Source: CAYNZP01 sp964401835
GTDB taxonomy: Bacteria; Planctomycetota; Phycisphaerae; SM23-33
DNA: 64,000 nucleotides
Direction: 5' to 3'
Assembly: GCA_964401835.1 (NCBI GenBank)
Contig: CAYNZP010000009.1
Location: 1-64,000, forward strand
Shown here: positions 9,180 through 18,083 of the stretch, one piece after another
Numbering within the stretch: the stretch's first letter is position 1
Layout of the letters: each line of letters begins with the position of its first letter
The notes under the pieces: generated by a model
What the model saw: the letters and a program-made list of their open reading frames with translations, nothing else
Told to the model about the DNA's origin: nothing
Database searches by the model: none
Program-made: the position numbers and the translations under genes

Positions 9180-9346
9180 CCTTTCCAGAGTATCTTAAGC
9201 TTGACCTGTGACACTTCTGCTTGCTGTGGCTTCGGCTGAGCTACGTCCGCTTCCATCGACAATGCCAAAGGCATTGTCTGCTTCACCGTCCTTGCCAGCC
9301 TGGTCCTCGCTGACGCAGAATCTGTCCCATTTCAATCTTAAAATAC
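9180..9346. repeat. intergenic palindromic sequence in the isc operon, possible diverged copy of the dispersed repeat
   Basis: Between iscS and iscU lies a perfect 9-bp inverted repeat with a 3-base loop: GACAATGCC at 9258-9266 and GGCATTGTC at 9270-9278. The hairpin and the following TCACCGTCCTTGCCAGC resemble the hairpin plus TCGCTCCTTGCCTGCG of the dispersed repeat at 47.9-48.2 kb, so it may be a decayed relative. It could also act as an mRNA processing or stability hairpin in the operon. Confidence 0.4.
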
Positions 9347-10567
9347 TCAATGCGGGTCCCACTTAACCTGGTTAAGATCGACACCTTCCTGAACCAGCTC
9401 ATAAAGCGGGCTCATCTGTCGAAGTTCGTTAACTGCTTTTACGATCTGCACTATCGTGTAATCGACCTCTTCGGCAGTATTAAACCTGCCAAGGCTGAAC
9501 CGAATCGAACTGGCAGCCAGATCGTCCGGCACGCCCATGGCCTTGAGCACGTGGCTTGGCTCCAGAGACGCACTGGTACAAGCCGAGCCCGATGAAACAG
9601 CCACGTCCTTAATCTTCATCATAAATGCCTCGCCCTCGATATACGCAAAGGACAGGTTAACCGTGTTCGGAAGCCGCTCGGTGGGATGGCCGTTGAGCTT
9701 TACAAAGTCCAACCGGCTCGTTAGTCCCTCAGCCAGGCGGTCACGAAGTTCGCTTAGGCGTTTTGCGTCGGTTTGCATCTGGGCTGAGGCAAGCTCGCAG
9801 GCCTTGCCAAGGCCCACTATGCCCGGAACATTCAGCGTTCCGCTTCGCAGGCCCCTTTCGTGGCCCCCGCCATCCACCTGAGAGGTCAGGCGAACCCTCG
9901 GGCCACGACGACGAACGTATAAAGCACCTATGCCCTTTGGCCCGTAAATCTTGTGGCCGGACATGCTCAAAATATCGATCCCCATCTCCTCAACATCTAT
10001 CGGGACCTTGCCGACTGCCTGCGTCGCATCAGTATGAAAGAAGACATTGTGCTTTTTGGCCACCTTGCCAATCTCGGCTACGGGTGCGATAGTTCCTGTC
10101 TCATTATTGCCTGCCATGATGGTTATCAGGATGGTCTTTTCTGTGATGGCATCTTCGACCTGCTGTGGGGAGATAATGCCATACTCGTCCGGCTCCAGCC
10201 AGGTAACCTCGCAGCCGTCTTCTTCCAGACGTTTACAGGGGTCGATGACAGCCTTGTGCTCGGTCAGCGAAGTAATAATATGATTACCCTTGTCCTTATA
10301 CATCTGGGCAACGCCCTTGATTGCGAGATTGTCACTCTCGGTAGCGCCGGAAGTAAAGACGATATCTTTTGCTGAGGCGCCCACAAGATTCGCCACCTGC
10401 TCACGCGCCGCTTCAACGCCGGCCTCTGCCTTCCAGCCAAATGCGTGACTTCTGCTTGAAGCGTTGCCGAAGTCCGTGGTGAGGTACGGCATCATCGCAT
10501 CCAGAACGCGAGGATCGACAGCCGTAGTGGCATTGTTGTCGAAATAAATCGGAAGCTTCAATGACAT
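9347..10567 (-). CDS. iscS: cysteine desulfurase IscS
   Basis: A 406-residue PLP enzyme of the IscS/NifS class. It begins [13 protein letters not shown]. The PLP lysine is in [12 protein letters not shown] (about residue 205) and the catalytic cysteine in [17 protein letters not shown] (about residue 330), where the long loop identifies the group that hands sulfur to IscU. The C-terminal tail is normal. It removes sulfur from L-cysteine as persulfide. It is the first structural gene after iscR, 16 bases downstream of it. Confidence 0.94.
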   Translation of the reverse strand: MSLKLPIYFDNNATTAVDPRVLDAMMPYLTTDFGNASSRSHAFGWKAEAGVEAAREQVANLVGASAKDIVFTSGATESDNLAIKGVAQMYKDKGNHIITSLTEHKAVIDPCKRLEEDGCEVTWLEPDEYGIISPQQVEDAITEKTILITIMAGNNETGTIAPVAEIGKVAKKHNVFFHTDATQAVGKVPIDVEEMGIDILSMSGHKIYGPKGIGALYVRRRGPRVRLTSQVDGGGHERGLRSGTLNVPGIVGLGKACELASAQMQTDAKRLSELRDRLAEGLTSRLDFVKLNGHPTERLPNTVNLSFAYIEGEAFMMKIKDVAVSSGSACTSASLEPSHVLKAMGVPDDLAASSIRFSLGRFNTAEEVDYTIVQIVKAVNELRQMSPLYELVQEGVDLNQVKWDPH

Positions 10568-10583
10568 CTAAATATTCCTTACA

Positions 10584-11027
10584 TCAATCTAAAATTAACG
10601 AGGCAGTCGGGTCCAGAATCTCTGCCAGTGTAACTTTTTTCAAAAAATCGCTAAGCCGACGCTGTACACGGTGCACCGGGTCGGAAATCGGACATTGGGC
10701 CATGACCTTACATGTGCATTCCTCGTTTTCGCCTGCTTTTTCGGTTACGCACTGGGCAAGGCGAATCGGCCCTTCCACAGCTATTATCAAATCAGCCAGC
10801 GTTATATCGCAAGGCTCACACGCAAGTCTATAGCCGCCACGGGCACCACGCACCGACTCGACATAGCCAGCCGAGGCCAGTTCCTTCATAACATTCATCA
10901 GCAGAGCCGTCGGAATACCATAAAGGTCTGATACCTCACGTGCACTAGTCACCTGGCCAGATCCTATCTGGGCCAGATGAGTCAGGGCAATAAGCCCGTA
11001 TCCAGTTTTTTTCGTAAGAGCTAACAT
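10584..11027 (-). CDS. iscR: Rrf2-family Fe-S regulator IscR
   Basis: A 147-residue Rrf2 protein with an N-terminal winged helix (MLALTKKTGYGLIALTHLA... then LMNVMKELASAGYVESVRGARGGYRLA). A cysteine cluster follows at C-x11-C-x-C-x5-C in LAQC...EECTCKVMAQC, which can hold a [2Fe-2S] cluster. Its position directly before iscS makes it the operon's regulator. In IscR the cluster-bound form represses isc. A candidate autoregulatory site lies 34-54 bases upstream. Confidence 0.87.
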   Translation of the reverse strand: MLALTKKTGYGLIALTHLAQIGSGQVTSAREVSDLYGIPTALLMNVMKELASAGYVESVRGARGGYRLACEPCDITLADLIIAVEGPIRLAQCVTEKAGENEECTCKVMAQCPISDPVHRVQRRLSDFLKKVTLAEILDPTASLILD

Positions 11028-11060
11028 CCTGAAAAACTTAACCTTTCTTCTATTACTTAT

Positions 11061-11081
11061 ATAGCACCTTTATAGTACTAT
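11061..11081 (-). promoter_or_regulatory. candidate IscR/Rrf2 operator upstream of iscR
   Basis: Imperfect inverted repeat ATAGCAC-7-GTACTAT with 6 of 7 arm positions matching, centred 44 bases before the iscR start. The ATA...TAT ends and overall size resemble known IscR boxes. It lies in an AT-rich region that also holds TATATA-type -10 candidates. This is a sequence-based proposal only. Confidence 0.45.
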
Positions 11082-11198
11082 TTCAAGTAAAGCTGCAATT
11101 TTTAAAGTAAATTGTTCATTTGAATTCATCCTTGGTCTTAACGCAGCTATGGGAATAGAATTAAGTACAACCCCGATAACATGGAAAGGAGCTTTCTC

Positions 11199-11828
11199 AT
11201 GTCCGTCGAAATAAAATGGTTGGGCCATGCCAGTTTCCGTATCTCATCTGATTCTACGGTTGTATATATCGACCCATGGAAACTCTCCGAAAGTCCCCAC
11301 GATGCGGATGTTATCTTCGTCTCGCACAGCCACTACGACCACTGCTCAGCCCCGGATATCGTGAAAATTTCAAAGGATGATACCGCCATTGTTGCTCCCG
11401 AAGATACAATCGAAAAGCTCCATGCTACCAATGCTGTTACCCCCGGCGAAAACATCTACATAAAAGATGTCTCAATAGAGACAGTGGCTGCCTACAACAT
11501 CGGAAAAACTTTTCATCTTCGGGACAGCAACTGGGTCGGTGCCGTTTTCACCATCGACGGAAAACGGATTTACTACGCAGGCGATACAGATTTGATACCA
11601 GAGATGAGCGACTTGAAAGACGTAGACCTCGCCCTGCTGCCGGTCGGCGGAACTTATACCCTCGATGGTGCCCAGGCAGCCAAGGCCTGCAAATCCATCG
11701 GCTGCAAGCTGGCCCTGCCCTATCACTGGGGAGACATAGTCGGCACAGACAGCGATGCAGATGAATTTGCCCAGCAGGCAGATTGCGAGGTTAAAATCCT
11801 CCAGCCGGGCCAGTCGCTGGAACTTTAG
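11199..11828 (+). CDS. UPF0173-type metallo-beta-lactamase-fold hydrolase
   Basis: A 209-residue MBL-fold protein. Metal-binding motifs are SHSHYDHCS (HxHxDH), YYAGDTDLIPEM (bridging Asp) and LPYHWGDIVG (last His). The opening IKWLGHASFRI and overall size match the UPF0173/UlaG-like group. The start at 11199 is chosen because AAAGGAG lies 9 bases before it; an ATG 18 bases upstream overlaps that Shine-Dalgarno. It stands between two Rrf2 regulators. The substrate is unknown. Confidence 0.82.
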   Translation: MSVEIKWLGHASFRISSDSTVVYIDPWKLSESPHDADVIFVSHSHYDHCSAPDIVKISKDDTAIVAPEDTIEKLHATNAVTPGENIYIKDVSIETVAAYNIGKTFHLRDSNWVGAVFTIDGKRIYYAGDTDLIPEMSDLKDVDLALLPVGGTYTLDGAQAAKACKSIGCKLALPYHWGDIVGTDSDADEFAQQADCEVKILQPGQSLEL

Positions 11829-11834
11829 TCTCTG

Positions 11835-12242
11835 TTAGTCGCTGGAGCTTGCAATGCAGGCGCCCAACTTCATCTGGTCAAGTTTGGTGCGGATGATTTC
11901 CTGCAATTCAGTCCAGAGAGGCTTTATTGGACAGCCTACCTCATCACACTTTGGGGGATCGTGTTGGCAATAGTTCAAAATGAGCGGCCCCTCCACAGCC
12001 TCGATTATTTCAAGAAGCGAGATCGTCTTAGGGTCGCGAGAGAGCATATATCCGCCGTGCTTGCCGCGGACAGGAACAATCAGGTCTGCCTTGGAAAGCA
12101 TGGAAAAAATCTTCACCAGGTATTGCCTGGGAAGGTCCCGCTTGGAACAAATCGTTTCCAACGTTACAGGGCCCTTGCCATATTCTGCAGCAAGAATAGT
12201 GGAACCACGAATTGCAAGTTCGGCCGCTAAAGATAATTTCAT
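11835..12242 (-). CDS. second Rrf2-family transcriptional regulator
   Basis: A 135-residue Rrf2 protein with a winged helix (MKLSLAAELAIRG..., SMLSKADLIVPVRGKHGGYML). Three cysteines in NYCQHDPPKCDEVGC are placed as in cluster-binding Rrf2 proteins. It is convergent with the MBL gene. The Shine-Dalgarno GGAAGG precedes the ATG. Because iscR already governs the isc operon, this protein probably answers a different redox, NO or iron signal. The target is not visible. Confidence 0.82.
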   Translation of the reverse strand: MKLSLAAELAIRGSTILAAEYGKGPVTLETICSKRDLPRQYLVKIFSMLSKADLIVPVRGKHGGYMLSRDPKTISLLEIIEAVEGPLILNYCQHDPPKCDEVGCPIKPLWTELQEIIRTKLDQMKLGACIASSSD

Positions 12243-12386
12243 TAGAAGTTTCCTTCCAAGTTCGAACCATCAAAAGAAGGCCGGATTTTACTCTTTTTGT
12301 CTGTAGTGTTCAAGTATTGGTGTTAAAAGCTGACGGGGGGATTTCGCTATGGGCTCTTTTTTTAATTCGGGTGTTAAGAGTCTATC

Positions 12387-14141
12387 CTACGAGCTATGCG
12401 CGGCAGCGCGGCCAAGGCTTGGCAGGAAATATTCCTGCACCACATGCTCCCAACTCATATTCTGTGCGAGTTTGTATCCGCTGGCGATTCGTTTCTTGAT
12501 AACCTCATCGTCCACAGAAAGCTTTTGCGATAAAAGCTCAGCTAAACGGTGAGCCTCTTTTGTTTCAATCGCATCGCGCTGAGATGCGGGCAATTCGAGC
12601 ATCTCCTCGATAGACAATTTGCCGTCTATTTCCAAATAGTCCGCTTCGATTATATTGTCGCTTATATCGCCATTGCCTCCTGCCCTTCTGGCAAAGCCCA
12701 TGCAGCCGCAAACATTGGAAACAACACAAATCGCCCCGAAGCACAGGGGCTCGAACTGGGCGATACCGAATGGCTCATAAACGCTCAGGCCGAACTCGAC
12801 GTCAGGTCCGCGGCGTATATCTGCAAAGCTCATGTCTTCCGGCATCTTGTCTCCACAAAACGCTCGCTGCCAATCCCACTGATTAACCAGCACCACCCTG
12901 ACAGCCTCATGGTTGCGATTGAAGTTGTCGAACATCTCTCCGAGAACTTCCTCGCCCTGGCAGAGATCGGGATACCCCTTTTCGTGTTCTACCGGCCAAC
13001 CGTAGACTTTCTCCATGTGACGAATATCGCGGCTACGACGCTGGCCCGCGAGAGTACCAAGCATGAAATAGACGGCTGTCTCTCCGCGTTTTTTTAGAAT
13101 GGGCTCAAGCTCGTGAAGTACACCAAGGTCGCGCCAGATGCCCTTGCTCAAAACCGGCCTGGCCACATGAGAAAAAACCCACGTCGGCTCATCTCCGAAA
13201 AGATTCTTCCCATACTCCAGCATTCGATTTCGGCTTGCATGCTTGTCTTCGATACTGAGCTCGACAGACGGAATGCCATTGAAAACCAGGTCTATATCAA
13301 CGGTTTTAAAGTGCGGGTCTAGGAATCGAAGCTCTTTTTCGATGTATTCACCAACGGCAAAGACGTGGTCGCAATAGCGTGCAGCTTTGACCAACGGATG
13401 CTTGTAATTATCAAACACCTGAGGCAAAACCTGCTCCAGTGTCTGGCCGTCATCACTTGCAACTTCCAGGACATTATAAAACATCGTGTCATGGCCGGGA
13501 TTCTTTTCGACAATCGGTCTGACGGACGCGACTTCGTGAGCATAGAAAACTGTTTTCGTATTACTCGAGCCGCCCAGCACCGCTTTCAAAGCTGTGGGCA
13601 TGCCCATATATTCATGGCTCAGCAGCAGCACCTGCTCCTCGTCAGCATCACAACCTATCGCCTTGAGGGCCTCCAGACCCGGTTCGGCCAGACGGATATA
13701 TTCTTCGTATTCCCAGACATTCTCGAACTTGTCAGACGGTACGGCGAACTTCTTGAAAAGCTCAGCCTTGAAAAGGTTCAGCCGATCTTTATTGGAATGA
13801 AAGACATCTACAAGCAGGACTTCCGTCTCGATTGTCCTGCCGCCATAGTGGTCGGGAATTTTTCTCGTACCGTAAATTATGCCGACGTCGTATGTTCTCT
13901 CGATTGGATGGAATTTCTCACGCCACTGCGAAGGTTCAATAGCGTCAAGCGAACTGTAAATAATGTGCCCGCCTTCACCAAGCCGGCGATTGACGGGGTT
14001 GTCTGTTGTCAAAAGCGGACCAAGCAGAATTGTCCGTGAAACGGCATCCTCATACGAATCCGTCCTGACGAGCCCTTCGATTACGGCACCTATACCGCCT
14101 ATCTTTTCTACCGCCTCATGCGTTACATGCACAACTATCAT
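12387..14141 (-). CDS. starch/glycogen synthase-like glycosyltransferase
   Basis: A 584-residue protein with a two-Rossmann GT-B layout. The N-terminus (MIVVHVTHEAVEKIGGIGAVIEGL) is the sugar-nucleotide-enzyme opening of GT5/GT3-like enzymes, with the KxGG-like loop as EKIGGIG. The C-terminal half has SVYEPFGIAQFEPLCFGAICVVSNVCG, where the Glu-rich E-x7-E region contacts the nucleotide. It is probably an alpha-glucan or related polymer synthase in the cytoplasm. The start is at 14141, after AAAGGAG, not at the earlier in-frame ATG. It is divergent from the LarA-like gene. Confidence 0.72.
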   Translation of the reverse strand: MIVVHVTHEAVEKIGGIGAVIEGLVRTDSYEDAVSRTILLGPLLTTDNPVNRRLGEGGHIIYSSLDAIEPSQWREKFHPIERTYDVGIIYGTRKIPDHYGGRTIETEVLLVDVFHSNKDRLNLFKAELFKKFAVPSDKFENVWEYEEYIRLAEPGLEALKAIGCDADEEQVLLLSHEYMGMPTALKAVLGGSSNTKTVFYAHEVASVRPIVEKNPGHDTMFYNVLEVASDDGQTLEQVLPQVFDNYKHPLVKAARYCDHVFAVGEYIEKELRFLDPHFKTVDIDLVFNGIPSVELSIEDKHASRNRMLEYGKNLFGDEPTWVFSHVARPVLSKGIWRDLGVLHELEPILKKRGETAVYFMLGTLAGQRRSRDIRHMEKVYGWPVEHEKGYPDLCQGEEVLGEMFDNFNRNHEAVRVVLVNQWDWQRAFCGDKMPEDMSFADIRRGPDVEFGLSVYEPFGIAQFEPLCFGAICVVSNVCGCMGFARRAGGNGDISDNIIEADYLEIDGKLSIEEMLELPASQRDAIETKEAHRLAELLSQKLSVDDEVIKKRIASGYKLAQNMSWEHVVQEYFLPSLGRAAAHSS

Positions 14142-14370
14142 TACGACTCCTTTCAAGCAGCCTAATTATTCTATCATCGGACTTGGGCAATGGCGAGATG
14201 ACTAAGCAAAGAATTCCAAAAGGCCTACTTCTTTAATTATCACTTTGATATATTTAATATTTCATTTGTCCCTATATTTTAATTTACAATATCTTTTAGT
14301 GGATTAACTAAAACCTCCTAACATTTAGTCTGAAAAAGAAGTTAGATTTAACTCTATTATGGAGAAGAAG

Positions 14371-15648
14371 ATGGCTCTTTACGGTAGCGGCAAGGTTAAT
14401 GCAGTTTTAGACGAAGCGAAAATGCGGGAGATCGTCGAATCCGCCTGCGAGCAGATGAACTGCGAGGGCAAGACTGTTTTGGCGATAATTCCCGACCATA
14501 CGCGCACCTGCCCCCTTCCGCAGGTCAGCCGAATGCTGCACTCTGCTACAAAAGGCCGGGCAAAAAAACTAGACTTCCTCATCGCACTCGGAACGCATCC
14601 GCCGATGAGCGAAGAACATATAGATCACCTCTTGGGAGTTGAACCCGGCAAGCGCAGTGAGGTACTGCCCGGCTCAACGGTCCACAACCATAATTGGAAG
14701 GACCCTGCAGCACTTGAGAAAATCGGCACCCTTTCAGCCGAGAAGGTAGAAGAAATTACCGGCGGCCTGTTTTCCATGGCTATCGATGTAACCATCAACA
14801 AGCTTATATTTGACTATGACATAGTCCTTATTATCGGGCCGGTGTTCCCGCATGAAGTTGTCGGCTTTTCCGGCGGGAGCAAATATTTCTTCCCGGGCAT
14901 ATGCGGCGAAGAGCTCCTGAACTTCTTCCACTGGCTTGGTGCGGTAATAACAAATCCAAAGATTATCGGTACGAAGCAGACACCGGTACGGGCGACGCTC
15001 GAAGCTGCTGCCGATATGCTGAAGATGGAAAAATATGCACTTTGCATGGTCGTCAAGGGCGTCGATCTGGCCGGCCTTTATTTCGGCCCGGTCCGGGAGG
15101 CATGGTCTGCCGCAGCCGACCTTTCTGATAAGGTTCATATCACTTATGTTGATAAGCCGTTCGAGTCGGTTCTGTCGCGGGCTCCAAAGATGTATGACGA
15201 CATCTGGACCGGCGGCAAGTGCATGTACAAGATGGAACCTGTCGTAGCTGACGGCGGCGAGCTTATTATCTACGCCCCGCACATAACCGAGATTTCGTAC
15301 ACTCACGGAAAGATAATCGAGGAAATCGGCTATCACACGCGTGACTATTTCCTCAAACAGTGGGACAAGTTCAAAGACTATCCATGGGGCATCGTCGCAC
15401 ATTCAACGCACGTGCGAGGCATTGGCACATTCGAAGATGGCGTGGAGAAATGTCGCGTCAAGGTAACGTTGGCCACCCGGATTCCAGAGGAAGTCTGCAA
15501 AAAAATAAACCTCGGCTATAGGGACCCGGACTCTATCGACATTTCCGACTGGGAAGGCCACGAAGACGAAGGCAGGCTCTATATACCCAAAGCCGGCGAA
15601 ATGCTCTACAAACTCAAAGACCCGCCCGAGTGGCAGCGGTTCGGCTAA
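14371..15648 (+). CDS. LarA-like nickel-pincer-dependent racemase/epimerase family protein
   Basis: A 425-residue LarA-family protein. The DHTR motif is in IIPDHTRTCP. His161, Lys171 and His187 (HEVVGFSGGSK...NFFH) have exactly the spacing of the catalytic His174, Lys184 and His200 of lactate racemase, where the Lys binds the nickel-pincer cofactor. The substrate may be lactate or another 2-hydroxyacid or sugar acid. The start at 14371 has GGAG 6 bases upstream; an in-frame ATG at 14359 overlaps that site. No larB, larC or larE cofactor genes are in the window. Confidence 0.78.
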   Translation: MALYGSGKVNAVLDEAKMREIVESACEQMNCEGKTVLAIIPDHTRTCPLPQVSRMLHSATKGRAKKLDFLIALGTHPPMSEEHIDHLLGVEPGKRSEVLPGSTVHNHNWKDPAALEKIGTLSAEKVEEITGGLFSMAIDVTINKLIFDYDIVLIIGPVFPHEVVGFSGGSKYFFPGICGEELLNFFHWLGAVITNPKIIGTKQTPVRATLEAAADMLKMEKYALCMVVKGVDLAGLYFGPVREAWSAAADLSDKVHITYVDKPFESVLSRAPKMYDDIWTGGKCMYKMEPVVADGGELIIYAPHITEISYTHGKIIEEIGYHTRDYFLKQWDKFKDYPWGIVAHSTHVRGIGTFEDGVEKCRVKVTLATRIPEEVCKKINLGYRDPDSIDISDWEGHEDEGRLYIPKAGEMLYKLKDPPEWQRFG

Positions 15649-15784
15649 TAACACTCATACCTGATTTACCGGATTAAGACGCCATTATATTAATAATGTA
15701 GCATCGCTTGACCGCACAAAGAGGCATTTCTTGTTGCCACAGAAGGCGAGATTAGGCAGAATGCCCTGTAGGAGATTTATATTT

Positions 15785-16579
15785 ATGAAAAAACTTACAC
15801 GTTCACAATACAAGAAAAACTTATTGACTTACCCTAATAAGAGAAGCGCTCTGACCTATCTCCTACGAAGGCCTTCCCTCGCCTTGTCCGCATTGTTTTC
15901 TAAACCATCTTACTTCTGCCTGAATCGTTTACTCAAAAAAATTGCCGGCACGAACATGAGCTCAGAAGCCTGGAACCACATTAGTGATAATGTGTTACGC
16001 TGGGCAAGTCAAAACGGTCTCAAAGACCCTACCGGCGAACTCAGGCTTCTATATCTGATTGTCAAACAGTGCGAGCCAAGTGTCTTTGTAGAAACCGGCG
16101 TAGCACATGGCTCATCGAGTTCGTTTATTCTTCAAGCCATGCGGGAGAACAACAAAGGACATTTGCATTCCATAGACATCCCCCCGAAAGAAGTTCCAGC
16201 TGATGTTGCCACTACTTCTAAGGGCAGGATTCATACGATGACAGATGGGCAAAAGCACAGAATTACGGACTGCTATCAAGTGGGGGATAAAATTCCAGAA
16301 GACCTAAAAAACAGATGGTCTATAACGCTTGGGGATGCGAAGGAAAAGTTACCGCAGTTGCTCAAAGACCTGGGTTCCATTTCGGTATTTTGGCATGATA
16401 GCCTGCACACTTATGAACATATGATGTTCGAGTATGAAACTGCTTGGCCATACATAGAAAAAGGTGGCTTGCTTCTGTCACATGATATTCTTTGGAACAA
16501 AGCTCTTCTGGATTTTTCTAAGAAAGTTGGCTCTACCTTTTATGTCTATCGAAACATCGGTTGTATAAAGAAAATCTAA
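15785..16579 (+). CDS. class I SAM-dependent methyltransferase (Methyltransf_24 type)
   Basis: A 264-residue protein starting at an ATG after AGGAGA. The core has VFVETGVAHGSSSSFILQAM, a glycine-rich SAM loop, then GHLHSIDIPP with the acidic residue of strand 2, and WHDSLHTYEHMMFEYE and GGLLLSHDILWNKA as later strands. This layout is typical of cephalosporin-hydroxylase-like or Methyltransf_24 enzymes, often found with glycan modification genes. The N-terminal 60 residues are basic and unrecognised. It has no partner gene on the same strand. Confidence 0.65.
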   Translation: MKKLTRSQYKKNLLTYPNKRSALTYLLRRPSLALSALFSKPSYFCLNRLLKKIAGTNMSSEAWNHISDNVLRWASQNGLKDPTGELRLLYLIVKQCEPSVFVETGVAHGSSSSFILQAMRENNKGHLHSIDIPPKEVPADVATTSKGRIHTMTDGQKHRITDCYQVGDKIPEDLKNRWSITLGDAKEKLPQLLKDLGSISVFWHDSLHTYEHMMFEYETAWPYIEKGGLLLSHDILWNKALLDFSKKVGSTFYVYRNIGCIKKI

Positions 16580-16617
16580 TAATCGCTATTAGACACTAAA
16601 CCGAGTTGATATTGCTT

Positions 16618-17820
16618 TTAAACCTTCTGCCCCGCCTTTGCGAGTTTTTCCTGGGCTGCGTGCATTTGCTCAGCCGTTGGAGCTGCGCCCGTTTCCATCA
16701 TACTGCGGAAGCAGTCAAACAGATATGTTGCATCGTGCGGGCCCGGTGAGGCTTCGGGATGATACTGGACACTGAACAGTGCCTTGTCTGTGTGAGTGAA
16801 ACCCTCGACTGTATTGTCGTTAAGGTTTATGTGTGTAACCTTCGCGCCAGCCTTTTCCAGAGATTTATCTTCCACAGCAAAGCCGTGGTTCTGTGAAGTA
16901 ATCTCGACCTTGCCGGTAGCCTGATTCCGTACCGGCTGATTGCTGCCGCGGTGGCCAAATTTCAGTTTGTATGTATCCGCTCCAAGCGACAGGCCCAACA
17001 ACTGATGGCCGAGGCAGATACCGAAAACCGGAACCTTGCCCACGACATTTTTAAGGGTCTCTATCATGTAAGTAACTGCAGCCGGGTCGCCGGGGCCGTT
17101 GGATACGAATACTCCATCCGGCTTGTGTCCGAGTATCTCATCAGCTGATGCGGTTGCGGGTACGACAGTAACATTACAGCCGGCCTCGACGAGATTTCGG
17201 AAAATATTTATCTTCGCGCCGCAATCTATAGCGACGACATCGTATACCTTCTTGCCGTGGTCACGGTGAGTCTGGGCGAATTCACTGATATAACCTTCCG
17301 GCCAGTCGTAACCTTTTTCCGGGGTGACGACTTTAACAAAGTCCTGGCCGGCCATGGATGGAAGCTCGCTTGCCTTTTTGACAAGCTCCGCATCGTCCAT
17401 GATTTCCGTACTCATAACGCCCTGCATCGCACCGGCAAGGCGAATATGACGGGTAATTGCCCGCGTATCCACGCCGGTAATTCCCATGATGCCGGCATCG
17501 GCCAGATATTGCTCCAGCGACATTTCCGAGCGGAAGTTGCTCACGCATGGGGAAAGTTCTTTTACGATGAAACCAGCGACCTGGACCTTACGGTTGTAAC
17601 TCTCTATGTCTTCGGGATTAATGCCATAGTTGCCAATCAGTGGATACGTCATGGTAACAATCTGGCCGGCGTAGGACGGGTCCGTCAAAACTTCCTGATA
17701 GCCGGTCATGCCGGTGTTGAATACGACTTCACCGTTTGCTGTCCCCTGCGAGCCAAAAACCTCACCGGTCAATACCAATCCGTCGGCCAGTGCCAGTTTG
17801 CATTTTTTGTGTTCTGCCAT
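16618..17820 (-). CDS. carA: carbamoyl-phosphate synthase small (glutaminase) subunit
   Basis: A 400-residue CarA. The N-terminal domain opens CKLALADGLVLTGEVFGSQG with the NTGMTGYQEVLTDPSYAGQIV signature. The C-terminal class I glutamine amidotransferase has the nucleophile in FGICLGHQLL (Cys about residue 267) and His/Glu in QYHPEASPGPHD. It supplies ammonia from glutamine to CarB for arginine and pyrimidine synthesis. carB is not in the window. About 20 extra residues at the C-terminus (GAAPTAEQMHAAQEKLAKAG) are unusual but minor. Confidence 0.94.
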   Translation of the reverse strand: MAEHKKCKLALADGLVLTGEVFGSQGTANGEVVFNTGMTGYQEVLTDPSYAGQIVTMTYPLIGNYGINPEDIESYNRKVQVAGFIVKELSPCVSNFRSEMSLEQYLADAGIMGITGVDTRAITRHIRLAGAMQGVMSTEIMDDAELVKKASELPSMAGQDFVKVVTPEKGYDWPEGYISEFAQTHRDHGKKVYDVVAIDCGAKINIFRNLVEAGCNVTVVPATASADEILGHKPDGVFVSNGPGDPAAVTYMIETLKNVVGKVPVFGICLGHQLLGLSLGADTYKLKFGHRGSNQPVRNQATGKVEITSQNHGFAVEDKSLEKAGAKVTHINLNDNTVEGFTHTDKALFSVQYHPEASPGPHDATYLFDCFRSMMETGAAPTAEQMHAAQEKLAKAGQKV

Positions 17821-17849
17821 TTGTTTAAATTAACCTTATAAAGGTAGTT

Positions 17850-18071
17850 CTAACCGCAGCATTTCTTGTATTTCCTGCCCGAGCCGCACGGACACGGATC
17901 ATTGCGTTTGGGCTCAGCTTCGGAGCGAATCGGCTCGACCTTTTCGGTCTTTTCTACCAGCTCCTTTTCCTGCTCGACGTCATCCTTGTCGCGAGATTTC
18001 TCGGCAAGTTGGTGTAGTTTATTGTTTTTCTGTCGTTTTGCAAATCTGTTGCTCATCGGGTCGCCAGCCAT
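17850..18071 (-). CDS. SEC-C motif mini-protein next to secA
   Basis: A 73-residue charged protein that ends in [17 protein letters not shown], a complete SEC-C zinc motif almost identical to the tail of the adjacent SecA ([17 protein letters not shown]). The rest is Lys/Glu-rich and probably helical. It begins 12 bases after the secA stop with the same strand, so it should be co-transcribed. It may be a SecB- or ribosome-binding accessory factor, or a product of duplication of the secA 3' end. Confidence 0.75.
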   Translation of the reverse strand: MAGDPMSNRFAKRQKNNKLHQLAEKSRDKDDVEQEKELVEKTEKVEPIRSEAEPKRNDPCPCGSGRKYKKCCG

Positions 18072-18083
18072 AATCGCTCTTTC

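Noticed and set aside
12960..14039. Long plus-strand open frames opposite the glycosyltransferase
   Set aside because: They are shadows of a well-supported minus-strand gene. The same applies to long opposite-strand frames across secA, murE and GH130.
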